Shown here: piece by piece, positions 1-5,118 of the stretch | Layout of the letters: each line of letters opens with the position of its first letter | How positions within the stretch are numbered: the first letter of the stretch is position 1 | Source of the DNA: Thermoplasmata archaeon | Lineage (GTDB): Archaea > Thermoplasmatota > Thermoplasmata > Thermoplasmatales > Thermoplasmataceae | Assembly (NCBI GenBank): GCA_021826835.1 | Contig: JAKAYH010000110.1 | Coordinates: forward strand, 1-7,260 | DNA: 7,260 bases | Direction of reading: 5' to 3' | Position numbers and translations under genes: made by a program | Notes under the pieces: model-generated | The model's input: only the letters and a program-made list of their open reading frames with translations | Told to the model about the DNA's origin: nothing | Database searches by the model: none

Positions 1-150
1 TCCGGCAGAACCCTCAATGTACCACCATGCATCATTTGGGAGCTTTTCACGTGCGGCCTTCCTCCATTCCTCAATACTTATGGGCAATTCTCTGTCTTCG
101 TCTGTTCCGAGATATCGCTTCGTTTCAAATTCATAGCCATAATTCACCAT
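1..150 (-). CDS. FMN-dependent alpha-hydroxy-acid oxidase/dehydrogenase, lactate 2-monooxygenase-like (N-terminal fragment)
   Basis: The minus strand reads open from an ATG at 150 to the window edge, giving the first 50 residues of a protein that continues outside. The visible part starts MVNYGYEFETKRYLG, has a Leu-Pro at residues 32-33, a Trp-rich amphipathic helix (IEEWRKAAREKLP) and then WWYIEGSAG at 42-50. This matches the N-terminus of the FMN-dependent alpha-hydroxy-acid dehydrogenase family, in which a Tyr-x-x-Gly-(Gly/Ser)-(Ala/Ser)-Gly segment forms part of the flavin and substrate site; the start resembles mycobacterial lactate 2-monooxygenase most. Such enzymes oxidise L-lactate, glycolate or similar acids with FMN. 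The substrate cannot be told from 50 residues. A TATA-like element sits about 26 bases before the ATG and no Shine-Dalgarno is seen, so the transcript is probably leaderless. The Tyr of the usual YV(A/E)GG motif is kept as the Tyr of WWYIEG. Confidence 0.72.
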   Translation of the reverse strand, partial: MVNYGYEFETKRYLGTDEDRELPISIEEWRKAAREKLPNDAWWYIEGSAG

Positions 151-170
151 TTAAAAATAAATAAATTAAT

Positions 171-180
171 TTATATTATA
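171..180 (-). promoter_or_regulatory. Box A (TATA) of the hydroxy-acid oxidase gene
   Basis: Read on the minus strand this is TATAATATAA, spanning about -30 to -21 relative to the ATG at 150. That is the expected distance for an archaeal TATA box driving a leaderless mRNA. No purine-rich ribosome site lies between it and the start. The whole neighbourhood is very AT-rich, which lowers the weight of the match. Confidence 0.45.
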
Positions 181-297
181 AGTTTTTGCAAAAGATAAGA
201 TAATAAAGTAAAGAGCAAAACTAATTCAACAGAAAAATCAGATTAAATTTGCTTTGATATAGATGTTGAAAAACGTAAGAAAAATTAAAATGACGTT

Positions 298-317
298 TCA
301 TATTATTTATAATATGA
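298..317. repeat. 20-bp near-continuous palindrome
   Basis: Two perfect 9-base arms, TCATATTAT and ATAATATGA, are separated by only TT. The two-base centre makes a DNA-level operator for a dimeric regulator more natural than an RNA hairpin. It lies in the spacer between the 5' end of the hydroxy-acid oxidase gene and the 3' end of the HAD phosphatase gene, about 150 bases upstream of the oxidase start, which is rather far for a classic archaeal operator. The core also reads TTTATAATA on the plus strand, so it could be a box A. Composition is AT-rich, so chance is not excluded. Confidence 0.4.
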
Positions 318-340
318 GCAGGTGTTCACAAATGTTTTGT

Positions 341-354
341 ATCATGGTCATGAT
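341..354. repeat. 14-bp palindrome (ATCATG-GT-CATGAT)
   Basis: Two perfect 6-base arms flank a two-base centre, 18 bases beyond the stop codon of the HAD phosphatase gene. It has no T-run after it on the minus strand long enough to make a convincing terminator. It is the second palindrome within 60 bases, and no protein target can be named. Confidence 0.3.
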
Positions 355-372
355 GAATTTTATTGTTAATTC

Positions 373-1008
373 TTAAATCTTATCAAATTCAAACCTTTCC
401 AGTTCTTTCGGATTAGCCAAAATTACATATGGATCATAGCTTTCCAAAATATCCCTGTTTCCAGATCCCCACGTCACCCCAAATACCTTAACCTCTGCAT
501 CTCTGGCTGCCATTATATCATAGGGTTGATCACCAATGTATACGCACTCACTGTTTCTCACATTCAATCTCTTCATGGCTTCCAGAATAGGTTCCGGATT
601 TGGTTTATGTTTATCTGTATCTTCATGCCCCACAATGAATTCAAAATATTGGCTCAGCCTTGTTGATATGAGCATCCTCATGACTATTTCTTTGCTGCTC
701 GAAGAAACAATGGCCAATCTATGCTTTTTGCTCAAGAAACGAAGCATATCTTCAATTCCTTCATATGGCTTCACATCATCTATTGTTTCAATGAAGTGAT
801 TGGTTGCCTCCTCAAATATCTCCTTACCAGTTTCCTGAAACCATTCCTCAAGGATTTTGTTGGCAGGTCTACCCAATAAGCTCTTACTCTCTTTATCGGT
901 CAAAGGTCTTTTCAGAATTCTATTGAATGCATAATCCGTAGCGCATGCAGATAAAGTCTCGCTATCGACCAGGGTCCCATCACAGTCAAATAAAATAGCT
1001 TTAATCAT
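373..1008 (-). CDS. HAD-superfamily hydrolase, phosphoglycolate phosphatase / beta-phosphoglucomutase-like
   Basis: This is a 211-residue cytosolic phosphatase of the haloacid dehalogenase superfamily. All four motifs are present (residues counted from the Met at 1008): DCDGT at 8-12 with the nucleophile Asp8 and acid/base Asp10, the motif II serine in VSSSS near 102, the motif III lysine in KHKPNPEP near 135, and the Mg2+-binding GDQPYD near 159-164. The inserted helical region at about 20-85 is a subclass I cap, as in Gph, PpaX and beta-phosphoglucomutase. A small phosphomonoester such as 2-phosphoglycolate or a sugar phosphate is the likely substrate, but the specificity is not readable. 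The start at 1008 is preferred over an upstream in-frame ATG at 1032 because MIKAILFDCDGT is the normal family start and AGGT lies six bases before it. The gene is divergent from the flavoprotein gene with about 100 bases between them. Confidence 0.85.
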   Translation of the reverse strand: MIKAILFDCDGTLVDSETLSACATDYAFNRILKRPLTDKESKSLLGRPANKILEEWFQETGKEIFEEATNHFIETIDDVKPYEGIEDMLRFLSKKHRLAIVSSSSKEIVMRMLISTRLSQYFEFIVGHEDTDKHKPNPEPILEAMKRLNVRNSECVYIGDQPYDIMAARDAEVKVFGVTWGSGNRDILESYDPYVILANPKELERFEFDKI

Positions 1009-1014
1009 TTCTTT

Positions 1015-1018
1015 ACCT
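1015..1018 (-). promoter_or_regulatory. Ribosome binding site deciding the HAD phosphatase start
   Basis: The minus strand reads AGGT, complementary to the archaeal 16S rRNA 3' tail, six bases before the ATG at 1008. The alternative ATG at 1032 has no such site and would add eight basic residues before the usual family N-terminus. The site supports the shorter protein. Confidence 0.5.
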
Positions 1019-1048
1019 GCCTTTCTTAACATTCTATGTTAAAACAGC

Positions 1049-1056
1049 TTAATTAA
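1049..1056 (-). promoter_or_regulatory. Possible box A of the HAD phosphatase gene
   Basis: TTAATTAA is centred near 1052, which would place transcription start near 1026 and leave an approximately 18-base leader carrying the AGGT site. The match to a TATA box is fair but not strong. It lies in the short divergent spacer shared with the flavoprotein gene. Confidence 0.3.
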
Positions 1057-1081
1057 TTTTTCAAATCACCTTACAAGGATC

Positions 1082-1089
1082 AATAATAT
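1082..1089 (+). promoter_or_regulatory. Possible box A of the CoA-disulfide reductase-like gene
   Basis: AATAATAT is centred about 27 bases before the ATG at 1113, the position expected for a leaderless archaeal transcript. There is no Shine-Dalgarno sequence before that ATG, which fits. The element is AT-rich but not a strict consensus. Confidence 0.35.
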
Positions 1090-1112
1090 GAACAAATAAG
1101 ACATTTAATGCA

Positions 1113-2420
1113 ATGAAAATATTAATTATAGGTGGAGGAGCAGCGGGGATGTCTGCTGCATCCAAGGCAAAACGTGTAGATCCATCTTCCGAGGTTGTTG
1201 TTTATGATTCTGGAAATTTTGTATCTTATGCGGAATGTGGTTTGCCATACTATCTCGGCGGCAAATTCGATGATTATGTTAAACTGATACATTATCCTGT
1301 TAAGGAATTTACAGAGAAGAGAGGTATCATTGTCAAAACGGGAATATCAGTAAGGTCCGTGGAAGCAGAGAAGAAATTTGTTACCCTTTCTGACGGCTCA
1401 AGTGAAGTATTTGACAGATTGATCATATGCTCTGGTGCTCACGCCAAAATTGAGGAAAAATTTAGGGAATCAGGAGCCGTAGCAATCAGATCTCTGGATA
1501 GTGGCATAGAAATTAAGGCCAAAATTCATGAGAAGATGAAAATAACCATTGTAGGTGATGGAGTTCTTGGAATGGAACTGGCTTCTTCCTTTAATGAAGG
1601 AGGTCACGACGTAATGTTAATATCTCATCACACAGCACTCTTTCCAAAAATAAGCAAAGATATTTCCCAATCATTACTCAAAGATTTCCAAAAGAAGATC
1701 AATGTTGAACTAAATTCAGAGATCACTGACATAATAAAAGAGAACGATGGTTATAAAGTTACGACAACGAAAGGAACTCATAAAACAGGGCTTGTCATAT
1801 TTGCAACAGGAATTTCACCAAATACAGCTTTTCTCAAAAATTCATCCATAAATCTCACAGAATCAGGACTAATTAAAACAAATGAGAAAATGGAGACAAA
1901 TTTTGAATATATTTATGCCGCAGGGGATTGCGCGACTTCGAAAAATATAGTTACAGGGAAAGAATCTTGGCACCCTCTTGCTCAGGTTTCTAATAAAATG
2001 GGCAGGGTCGCGGGTTCAAATGCAGTGGGAAACAAAATGATATTTCCAGGTTCAATAGGTACTACCCTTGTCAAAATATTTGACTATGAAGTTGGTTTTT
2101 CCGGACTAACATTGGAGGAAGCTATTAAAGAGGGGCTAACCGCAAATAAGACTACGATCAAAGCATGGAGCAGGGCAGCCTATTATGAAGGAGGCTCAGA
2201 AGTATTCATAGAAATAGTTTATGAAGAATCTACGGGAAGACTCTTGGGATGTCAGATAGTTGGAAAGGATAATTGTGCATGGCGTTTGAATTCCGTGGCA
2301 GTTGCCATTCAGGCAAAATTATCAGTGGAAGATTTATTCTATACCGATTTTGGGTATACACCACCATTTGGGCCAGTTTGGGATGCCATAGTAATCGCAG
2401 CTTCACAATCAATGAAATAA
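1113..2420 (+). CDS. CoA-disulfide reductase-like FAD/NAD(P)H-dependent flavoprotein
   Basis: The 435-residue protein belongs to the single-cysteine pyridine nucleotide-disulfide oxidoreductases (CoA-disulfide reductase, NADH oxidase, NADH peroxidase, persulfide reductase). Visible parts in order: the FAD Rossmann loop GGGAAG at 7-12; the redox motif SYAECGLPYY at 38-47 with the single active cysteine Cys42; a second Rossmann loop GDGVLG at 148-153 for NAD(P)H; the FAD motif YIYAAGDCA at 267-275; and a dimerisation domain from about 310. Tyr358 (AYYEGG) and Tyr415 (GYTPPFGPVWD) look equivalent to the two catalytic tyrosines of staphylococcal CoA-disulfide reductase, which favours that activity over plain NADH oxidase. 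The strand after the second loop ends LISHH, without the acidic residue typical of NADH enzymes, hinting at NADPH use. There is no fused rhodanese domain. It would regenerate CoA thiol in the cytosol. An oxygen- or sulfur-reducing role remains possible. Confidence 0.85.
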   Translation: MKILIIGGGAAGMSAASKAKRVDPSSEVVVYDSGNFVSYAECGLPYYLGGKFDDYVKLIHYPVKEFTEKRGIIVKTGISVRSVEAEKKFVTLSDGSSEVFDRLIICSGAHAKIEEKFRESGAVAIRSLDSGIEIKAKIHEKMKITIVGDGVLGMELASSFNEGGHDVMLISHHTALFPKISKDISQSLLKDFQKKINVELNSEITDIIKENDGYKVTTTKGTHKTGLVIFATGISPNTAFLKNSSINLTESGLIKTNEKMETNFEYIYAAGDCATSKNIVTGKESWHPLAQVSNKMGRVAGSNAVGNKMIFPGSIGTTLVKIFDYEVGFSGLTLEEAIKEGLTANKTTIKAWSRAAYYEGGSEVFIEIVYEESTGRLLGCQIVGKDNCAWRLNSVAVAIQAKLSVEDLFYTDFGYTPPFGPVWDAIVIAASQSMK

Positions 2421-2504
2421 ATGAGATTATCAATTTAAAGCATTTTCCATGGCACAAGAAAATGAAGTCATGAAATTAGTTCGTTACCTAATTCTAGAAA
2501 TACA

Positions 2505-2538
2505 ATGCACAAAACAATTAATTTATAGTATGCACTAT
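2505..2538. repeat. Direct and inverted repeats around the K+ channel promoter
   Basis: ATGCAC occurs at 2505-2510 and again at 2530-2535, exactly 25 bases apart, flanking the TATA-like element. The second copy sits inside an inverted repeat with perfect 5-base arms, ATAGT (2525-2529) and ACTAT (2534-2538), that overlaps the end of the box A. The whole arrangement ends seven bases before the channel start codon and could bind a regulator that blocks transcription. The arms are short, so chance is a real alternative. Confidence 0.25.
2518..2527 (+). promoter_or_regulatory. Box A of the K+ channel gene
   Basis: TTAATTTATA is centred about 23 bases before the ATG at 2546. There is no Shine-Dalgarno sequence between it and the start, so the mRNA is probably leaderless or nearly so. 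The 125-base gap to the flavoprotein gene also argues that the channel has its own promoter. Confidence 0.5.
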
Positions 2539-2545
2539 CTCCCTA

Positions 2546-3574
2546 ATGGTCAGCATTTCGGCACTTCTTGACAATTTCAAGAAACTGCTGAGGGATAACT
2601 TGTGGAGAGCGGCATTCCTATCCATACTTGTAGTTATTTATTCAACTATTTCAGAATATTTGATTGAAAACCCTATTGCATCATCCGGGATCCACTCTCT
2701 CTTTGAATCATTATGGTGGACAATGCAGACCATAACCACAGTGGGGTACGGTGACGTTACAATCATCGGCACATACGGAAAACTCAATGCCATGATAATA
2801 ATGATATTCGGCATTGGAAGCTTTAGTTTTTTGTTGGTTTCCATAGCAGCGGAGATTCTTGAGACTAGAATCTTAAAAAGAATAGGAGGAAGGGTGACAA
2901 GAATGAGAGATCATGTTATAGTTTGTAATTATGGTAGTAATGGAAAGGATGTCCTTGAATCGATTCTCAGGGAGAAAGAATCAGTGGTTTATCTAGGAAG
3001 CTCGAAGCCACCCTTGGAGAATGATAAACTGGATTTTGTTAATGGATCACCATTAGAGGAAGAAGACCTAAAAAAAGCAGGAGTTATAAATGCTAAAAGG
3101 GTTGTAATATTCCCCGATGAAAAGTCCAGCGGCAAGAATCCAAATGCCATTGATGCTGAAACAATTCTTTCCGCAATGAACGTGAAAAGATTGAATCCAC
3201 AGGCTTTTATAATTGTGGAGCTGATTAATGAAGGCAATTCAACCCATGCCCAGAAAGGTGGTATCCAGGAAATAATAGTTAGAGGGAAACTCTCTTCTTA
3301 TCTCATAATGAAATCAATAAGTGAGGGGAATGTAGGCAAGTTCATTCAAAATATTCTGGAACCAAAAGGGCAGGTTGAGATAAATGAATTAACATTGAGC
3401 GATATTGGAAAAACATATGGGGAAATATATGAATCAGTTGAAACTCAAAATAAAAGGACAATAGCCGTGGTTGGGAAGCAGGGCATCCTTCCAAGACCTT
3501 CCGGGGATTCAAAATACAATGGTGAAACTCTTCTCATATTGAATTTTAAGTCCAATCAATCCATAAATGTGTGA
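2546..3574 (+). CDS. Two-helix K+ channel with cytosolic RCK domain (MthK type)
   Basis: The 342-residue protein is a ligand-gated K+ channel subunit that assembles as a tetrameric pore in the cytoplasmic membrane. Residues 20-40 form the first membrane helix, 51-64 the pore helix, TVGYGD at 65-70 is the complete selectivity filter, and 81-104 the inner helix with Gly89 and Gly91 as likely hinge residues. A linker leads to an RCK (TrkA-N) Rossmann domain starting at RDHVIVCNYGSNG (121-133), whose nucleotide loop is degenerate, then a TrkA-C type domain from about 265 to 337. The order and length match MthK of Methanothermobacter. Of the MthK Ca2+ ligands recalled from memory (Asp184, Glu210, Glu212), only the Glu210 equivalent (Glu225) seems kept, so the gating ligand may differ. 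Gene context, with a CPA2 antiporter 95 bases downstream, suggests K+ and pH homeostasis. Confidence 0.9.
   Translation: MVSISALLDNFKKLLRDNLWRAAFLSILVVIYSTISEYLIENPIASSGIHSLFESLWWTMQTITTVGYGDVTIIGTYGKLNAMIIMIFGIGSFSFLLVSIAAEILETRILKRIGGRVTRMRDHVIVCNYGSNGKDVLESILREKESVVYLGSSKPPLENDKLDFVNGSPLEEEDLKKAGVINAKRVVIFPDEKSSGKNPNAIDAETILSAMNVKRLNPQAFIIVELINEGNSTHAQKGGIQEIIVRGKLSSYLIMKSISEGNVGKFIQNILEPKGQVEINELTLSDIGKTYGEIYESVETQNKRTIAVVGKQGILPRPSGDSKYNGETLLILNFKSNQSINV
2884..2897 (+). promoter_or_regulatory. Internal ribosome binding site before the RCK domain
   Basis: AGGAGGA (2884-2890) is followed by GGTGA (2893-2897), both complementary to the archaeal 16S rRNA tail, and an in-frame ATG (Met120 of the channel) starts at 2903, five bases after the second. 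This is the best Shine-Dalgarno-like stretch in the window although it lies inside a gene. MthK is known to use an internal Met start at the same place to make free RCK domains. The codons also encode a Gly-Gly-Arg linker, so the match could be coding coincidence. Confidence 0.5.
2903..3574 (+). other. Probable second product: soluble RCK domain from internal start
   Basis: Translation from Met120 of the channel gene would give a 223-residue soluble protein MRDHVIVCNYG... that contains the whole RCK Rossmann and TrkA-C regions and no membrane helix. In MthK the equivalent product joins the four tethered RCK domains to form the octameric gating ring. The evidence here is the internal ribosome site and the exact placing of the Met three residues before the first Rossmann strand. 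Expression is inferred, not seen. Confidence 0.42.
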
Positions 3575-3638
3575 TCGCTACCATTGGATAATATGATTCA
3601 ACTTTCATTTTACGAATAAATTCACTATTGAATTGAGC

Positions 3639-3648
3639 AAAATATTAA
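3639..3648 (+). promoter_or_regulatory. Box A of the antiporter gene
   Basis: AAAATATTAA is centred 26-27 bases before the ATG at 3670, the expected position for a leaderless archaeal mRNA. No Shine-Dalgarno sequence precedes the start. This supports separate transcription of the antiporter from the upstream channel gene. Confidence 0.45.
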
Positions 3649-3669
3649 GAGTAAAATCTCATACTATGA

Positions 3670-4842
3670 ATGAAAATGGATATTATAACGGAGGTCCTCA
3701 TTATTCTGGCAGTTTCCCTAATAGTTGGGGAAATCATGGAATCAAAGGGATTCCCAAATGTGGTCGCCGCAATGATAGTTGGTATTATCCTGGGGCCGGC
3801 AATTCTCAATTATATCTCTCCCGGCCCTGTTTTATCTGGTCTGTCAGACATATCATTATTTTTCATTGTCCTGCTCATTGGAGTGGAAGTGACAACAGAA
3901 TTATTGACAAAATATACTAAATCCTCAATTTCTCTTACAGCTGGAAGTTTTGGGATACCTTTTCTCCTAATGATTGCATTTTCTGTCTTTATATATAATC
4001 TTCAGATCAATGATGCCATAATACTCTCCTTATCAATTTCCATACCATCCATATCCATCGTATCGGTTTTACTTCTTAGATATAATTTGCTCTCCAGAGA
4101 AGGGGGAATTCGAATTCTTGCCAGTGTGGTAATTTCCGATGTGCTTGCGTTTATAATTTTATCTGCACTTATTAACACATCAGAGATATATTTTAAGCTG
4201 ATATCCATAATAGTATTCATATTTCTGTTGCTCCTACTTGATCGGTTCATGCGAAGAAATGCGGAGAGATCCAAAGCCTTTTTTGAAAGGCTAAGGGCAA
4301 AGGACAGGGGAGAACAATTAATCTTTGCGTCAATAATAGTTTGGGGTCTCTTTGTTTCAAGAGTGTTCGAAGAGCTTGGATTTACTTTTATTCTGGGTGC
4401 CCTCTTCTCCGGGATGATCATAAATGACGTTGTGATTGGTCCCGAATTGATTGGCATCATAAAAAGAACATTAACAAGAATTAATGATAGTTTCTTTATA
4501 CCAATATTCTTCACTATCGCTGGGCTTGGAGTAGTAATACCTCCGGAGAAGTATTATGGGTTGTTGTTAGGTATGGTTGTCATTACAGTGGCAGTAGGGG
4601 GGTCCCTTAATTTTCTCTCAAGCAAAATATTTCTAAGGGATTTAAAGGGTAGGACAACAATTGCCATTTTGGGTGGGAGAGGAGCAGTAGGGGTCATAAT
4701 TGCCACATTCGCCCTTTCTGAAGGGTTGATAACAAACAACATCTATTCTATTGCCATTCTAGGAACAATTATGGTTTCTCTCATAATGCCACCTTTAATG
4801 AGTAAGGAAGATAGAAAAATGAAAATGACCGCAAATACTTGA
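3670..4842 (+). CDS. Monovalent cation/H+ antiporter, CPA2 (Kef/NapA-like) family
   Basis: The 390-residue protein is an integral membrane antiporter exchanging Na+ or K+ for H+. About twelve or thirteen hydrophobic helices span residues 5-376. Family marks are GIILGP at 38-43, FFIVLLIGVEV at 64-74 (the usual FLxGLEL helix), ISD at 155-157 in the ion-binding helix, FFIPIFFTIAGLGV at 275-288, and GGRGAVGVIIATFAL at 335-349 near the end. Asp157 is the expected cation/proton site, but the preceding residue is Ser156 instead of the Asp or Asn common in the wider family, which bears on electrogenicity. A very basic loop at 191-213 should face the cytosol. The protein ends soon after the last helix: the RCK and regulatory tail of KefB/KefC is absent. 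The start at 3670 is chosen because box A lies 26 bases before it; a Met two codons later is equally possible. Direction and ion cannot be deduced. Confidence 0.88.
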   Translation: MKMDIITEVLIILAVSLIVGEIMESKGFPNVVAAMIVGIILGPAILNYISPGPVLSGLSDISLFFIVLLIGVEVTTELLTKYTKSSISLTAGSFGIPFLLMIAFSVFIYNLQINDAIILSLSISIPSISIVSVLLLRYNLLSREGGIRILASVVISDVLAFIILSALINTSEIYFKLISIIVFIFLLLLLDRFMRRNAERSKAFFERLRAKDRGEQLIFASIIVWGLFVSRVFEELGFTFILGALFSGMIINDVVIGPELIGIIKRTLTRINDSFFIPIFFTIAGLGVVIPPEKYYGLLLGMVVITVAVGGSLNFLSSKIFLRDLKGRTTIAILGGRGAVGVIIATFALSEGLITNNIYSIAILGTIMVSLIMPPLMSKEDRKMKMTANT

Positions 4843-4934
4843 ACAATGAAGATTTGTCGATTAAGAGTTCTTTAGATTTAAACCCGTTATTAAGACATGC
4901 CTCCAATTCAATTAGTGCATTGATCTGAAGCGAG

Positions 4935-4951
4935 TTCAAGGATTGCTTGAA
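4935..4951. repeat. Short hairpin in the 276-base spacer after the antiporter
   Basis: TTCAAG and CTTGAA form a perfect 6-base stem around GATTG, and flanking GAAG (4927-4930) and CTTC (4953-4956) could extend it past a small internal loop. There is no T-run straight after, so it is not a convincing terminator. The spacer 4843-5074 holds no recognisable gene, tRNA or C/D-box RNA. Confidence 0.25.
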
Positions 4952-5074
4952 ACTTCTAAACGGTTACTTCGCATATTTTAGATTGATAGTTATTCATATT
5001 CTAGTTCAAAGGGGGGCTTGCATGGATAAATTACATAATGGAATTTATGAAATAAGAGACTTTTAACCAATAGC

Positions 5075-5082
5075 TTTTATAA
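5075..5082 (+). promoter_or_regulatory. Box A of the small membrane protein gene
   Basis: TTTTATAA is close to the archaeal TATA consensus and is the clearest promoter element in the window. Transcription would start near 5104-5105, giving a leader of about 15 bases that begins at or next to the ribosome site. A second AT-rich element, TTTATTTAA at 5094-5102, is too close to the start to be preferred. Confidence 0.55.
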
Positions 5083-5103
5083 CTAGGATACCGTTTATTT
5101 AAC

Positions 5104-5108
5104 AGGAG
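5104..5108 (+). promoter_or_regulatory. Ribosome binding site of the small membrane protein gene
   Basis: AGGAG lies ten bases before the ATG at 5119. Most other plus-strand genes in the window start without such a site, so it marks this short reading frame as a true, translated gene and fixes its start. Confidence 0.55.
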
Positions 5109-5118
5109 AAAAAATTAC

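Noticed and set aside
1132..1152. GGTGGAGGAG followed by an in-frame ATG inside the flavoprotein gene as an internal start
   Set aside because: The G-rich run simply encodes the Gly-rich FAD loop, and starting after it would destroy FAD binding. It is a useful warning that the channel's internal site could also be coding coincidence.
3690..3695. GGAGGT inside the start of the antiporter gene as a ribosome site
   Set aside because: No ATG, GTG or TTG in frame lies at a suitable distance after it; starting later would remove the first membrane helix.
3633..3920. Plus-strand 95-codon frame overlapping the start of the antiporter
   Set aside because: The antiporter frame here carries GIILGP and helix patterns; the alternative frame gives a Gly/His/Tyr-rich product without a domain.
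4002..4514. Minus-strand open frame of 170 codons opposite the antiporter gene
   Set aside because: The plus strand encodes clear CPA2 motifs through this stretch. The antisense product is rich in Ser, Ile, Met and Asn with no recognisable domain, as expected for the mirror of membrane-protein codons.
4910..4932. TTGATCTGAAG as part of a C/D-box guide RNA
   Set aside because: A CTGA box is present, but there is no proper RTGATGA C box and no second C'/D' pair at the right spacing.
4930..4960. GAGTTCAAGG resembling a tRNA T-loop
   Set aside because: The flanking bases do not form a five-pair T-stem, and no acceptor, anticodon or D-arm can be drawn around it.
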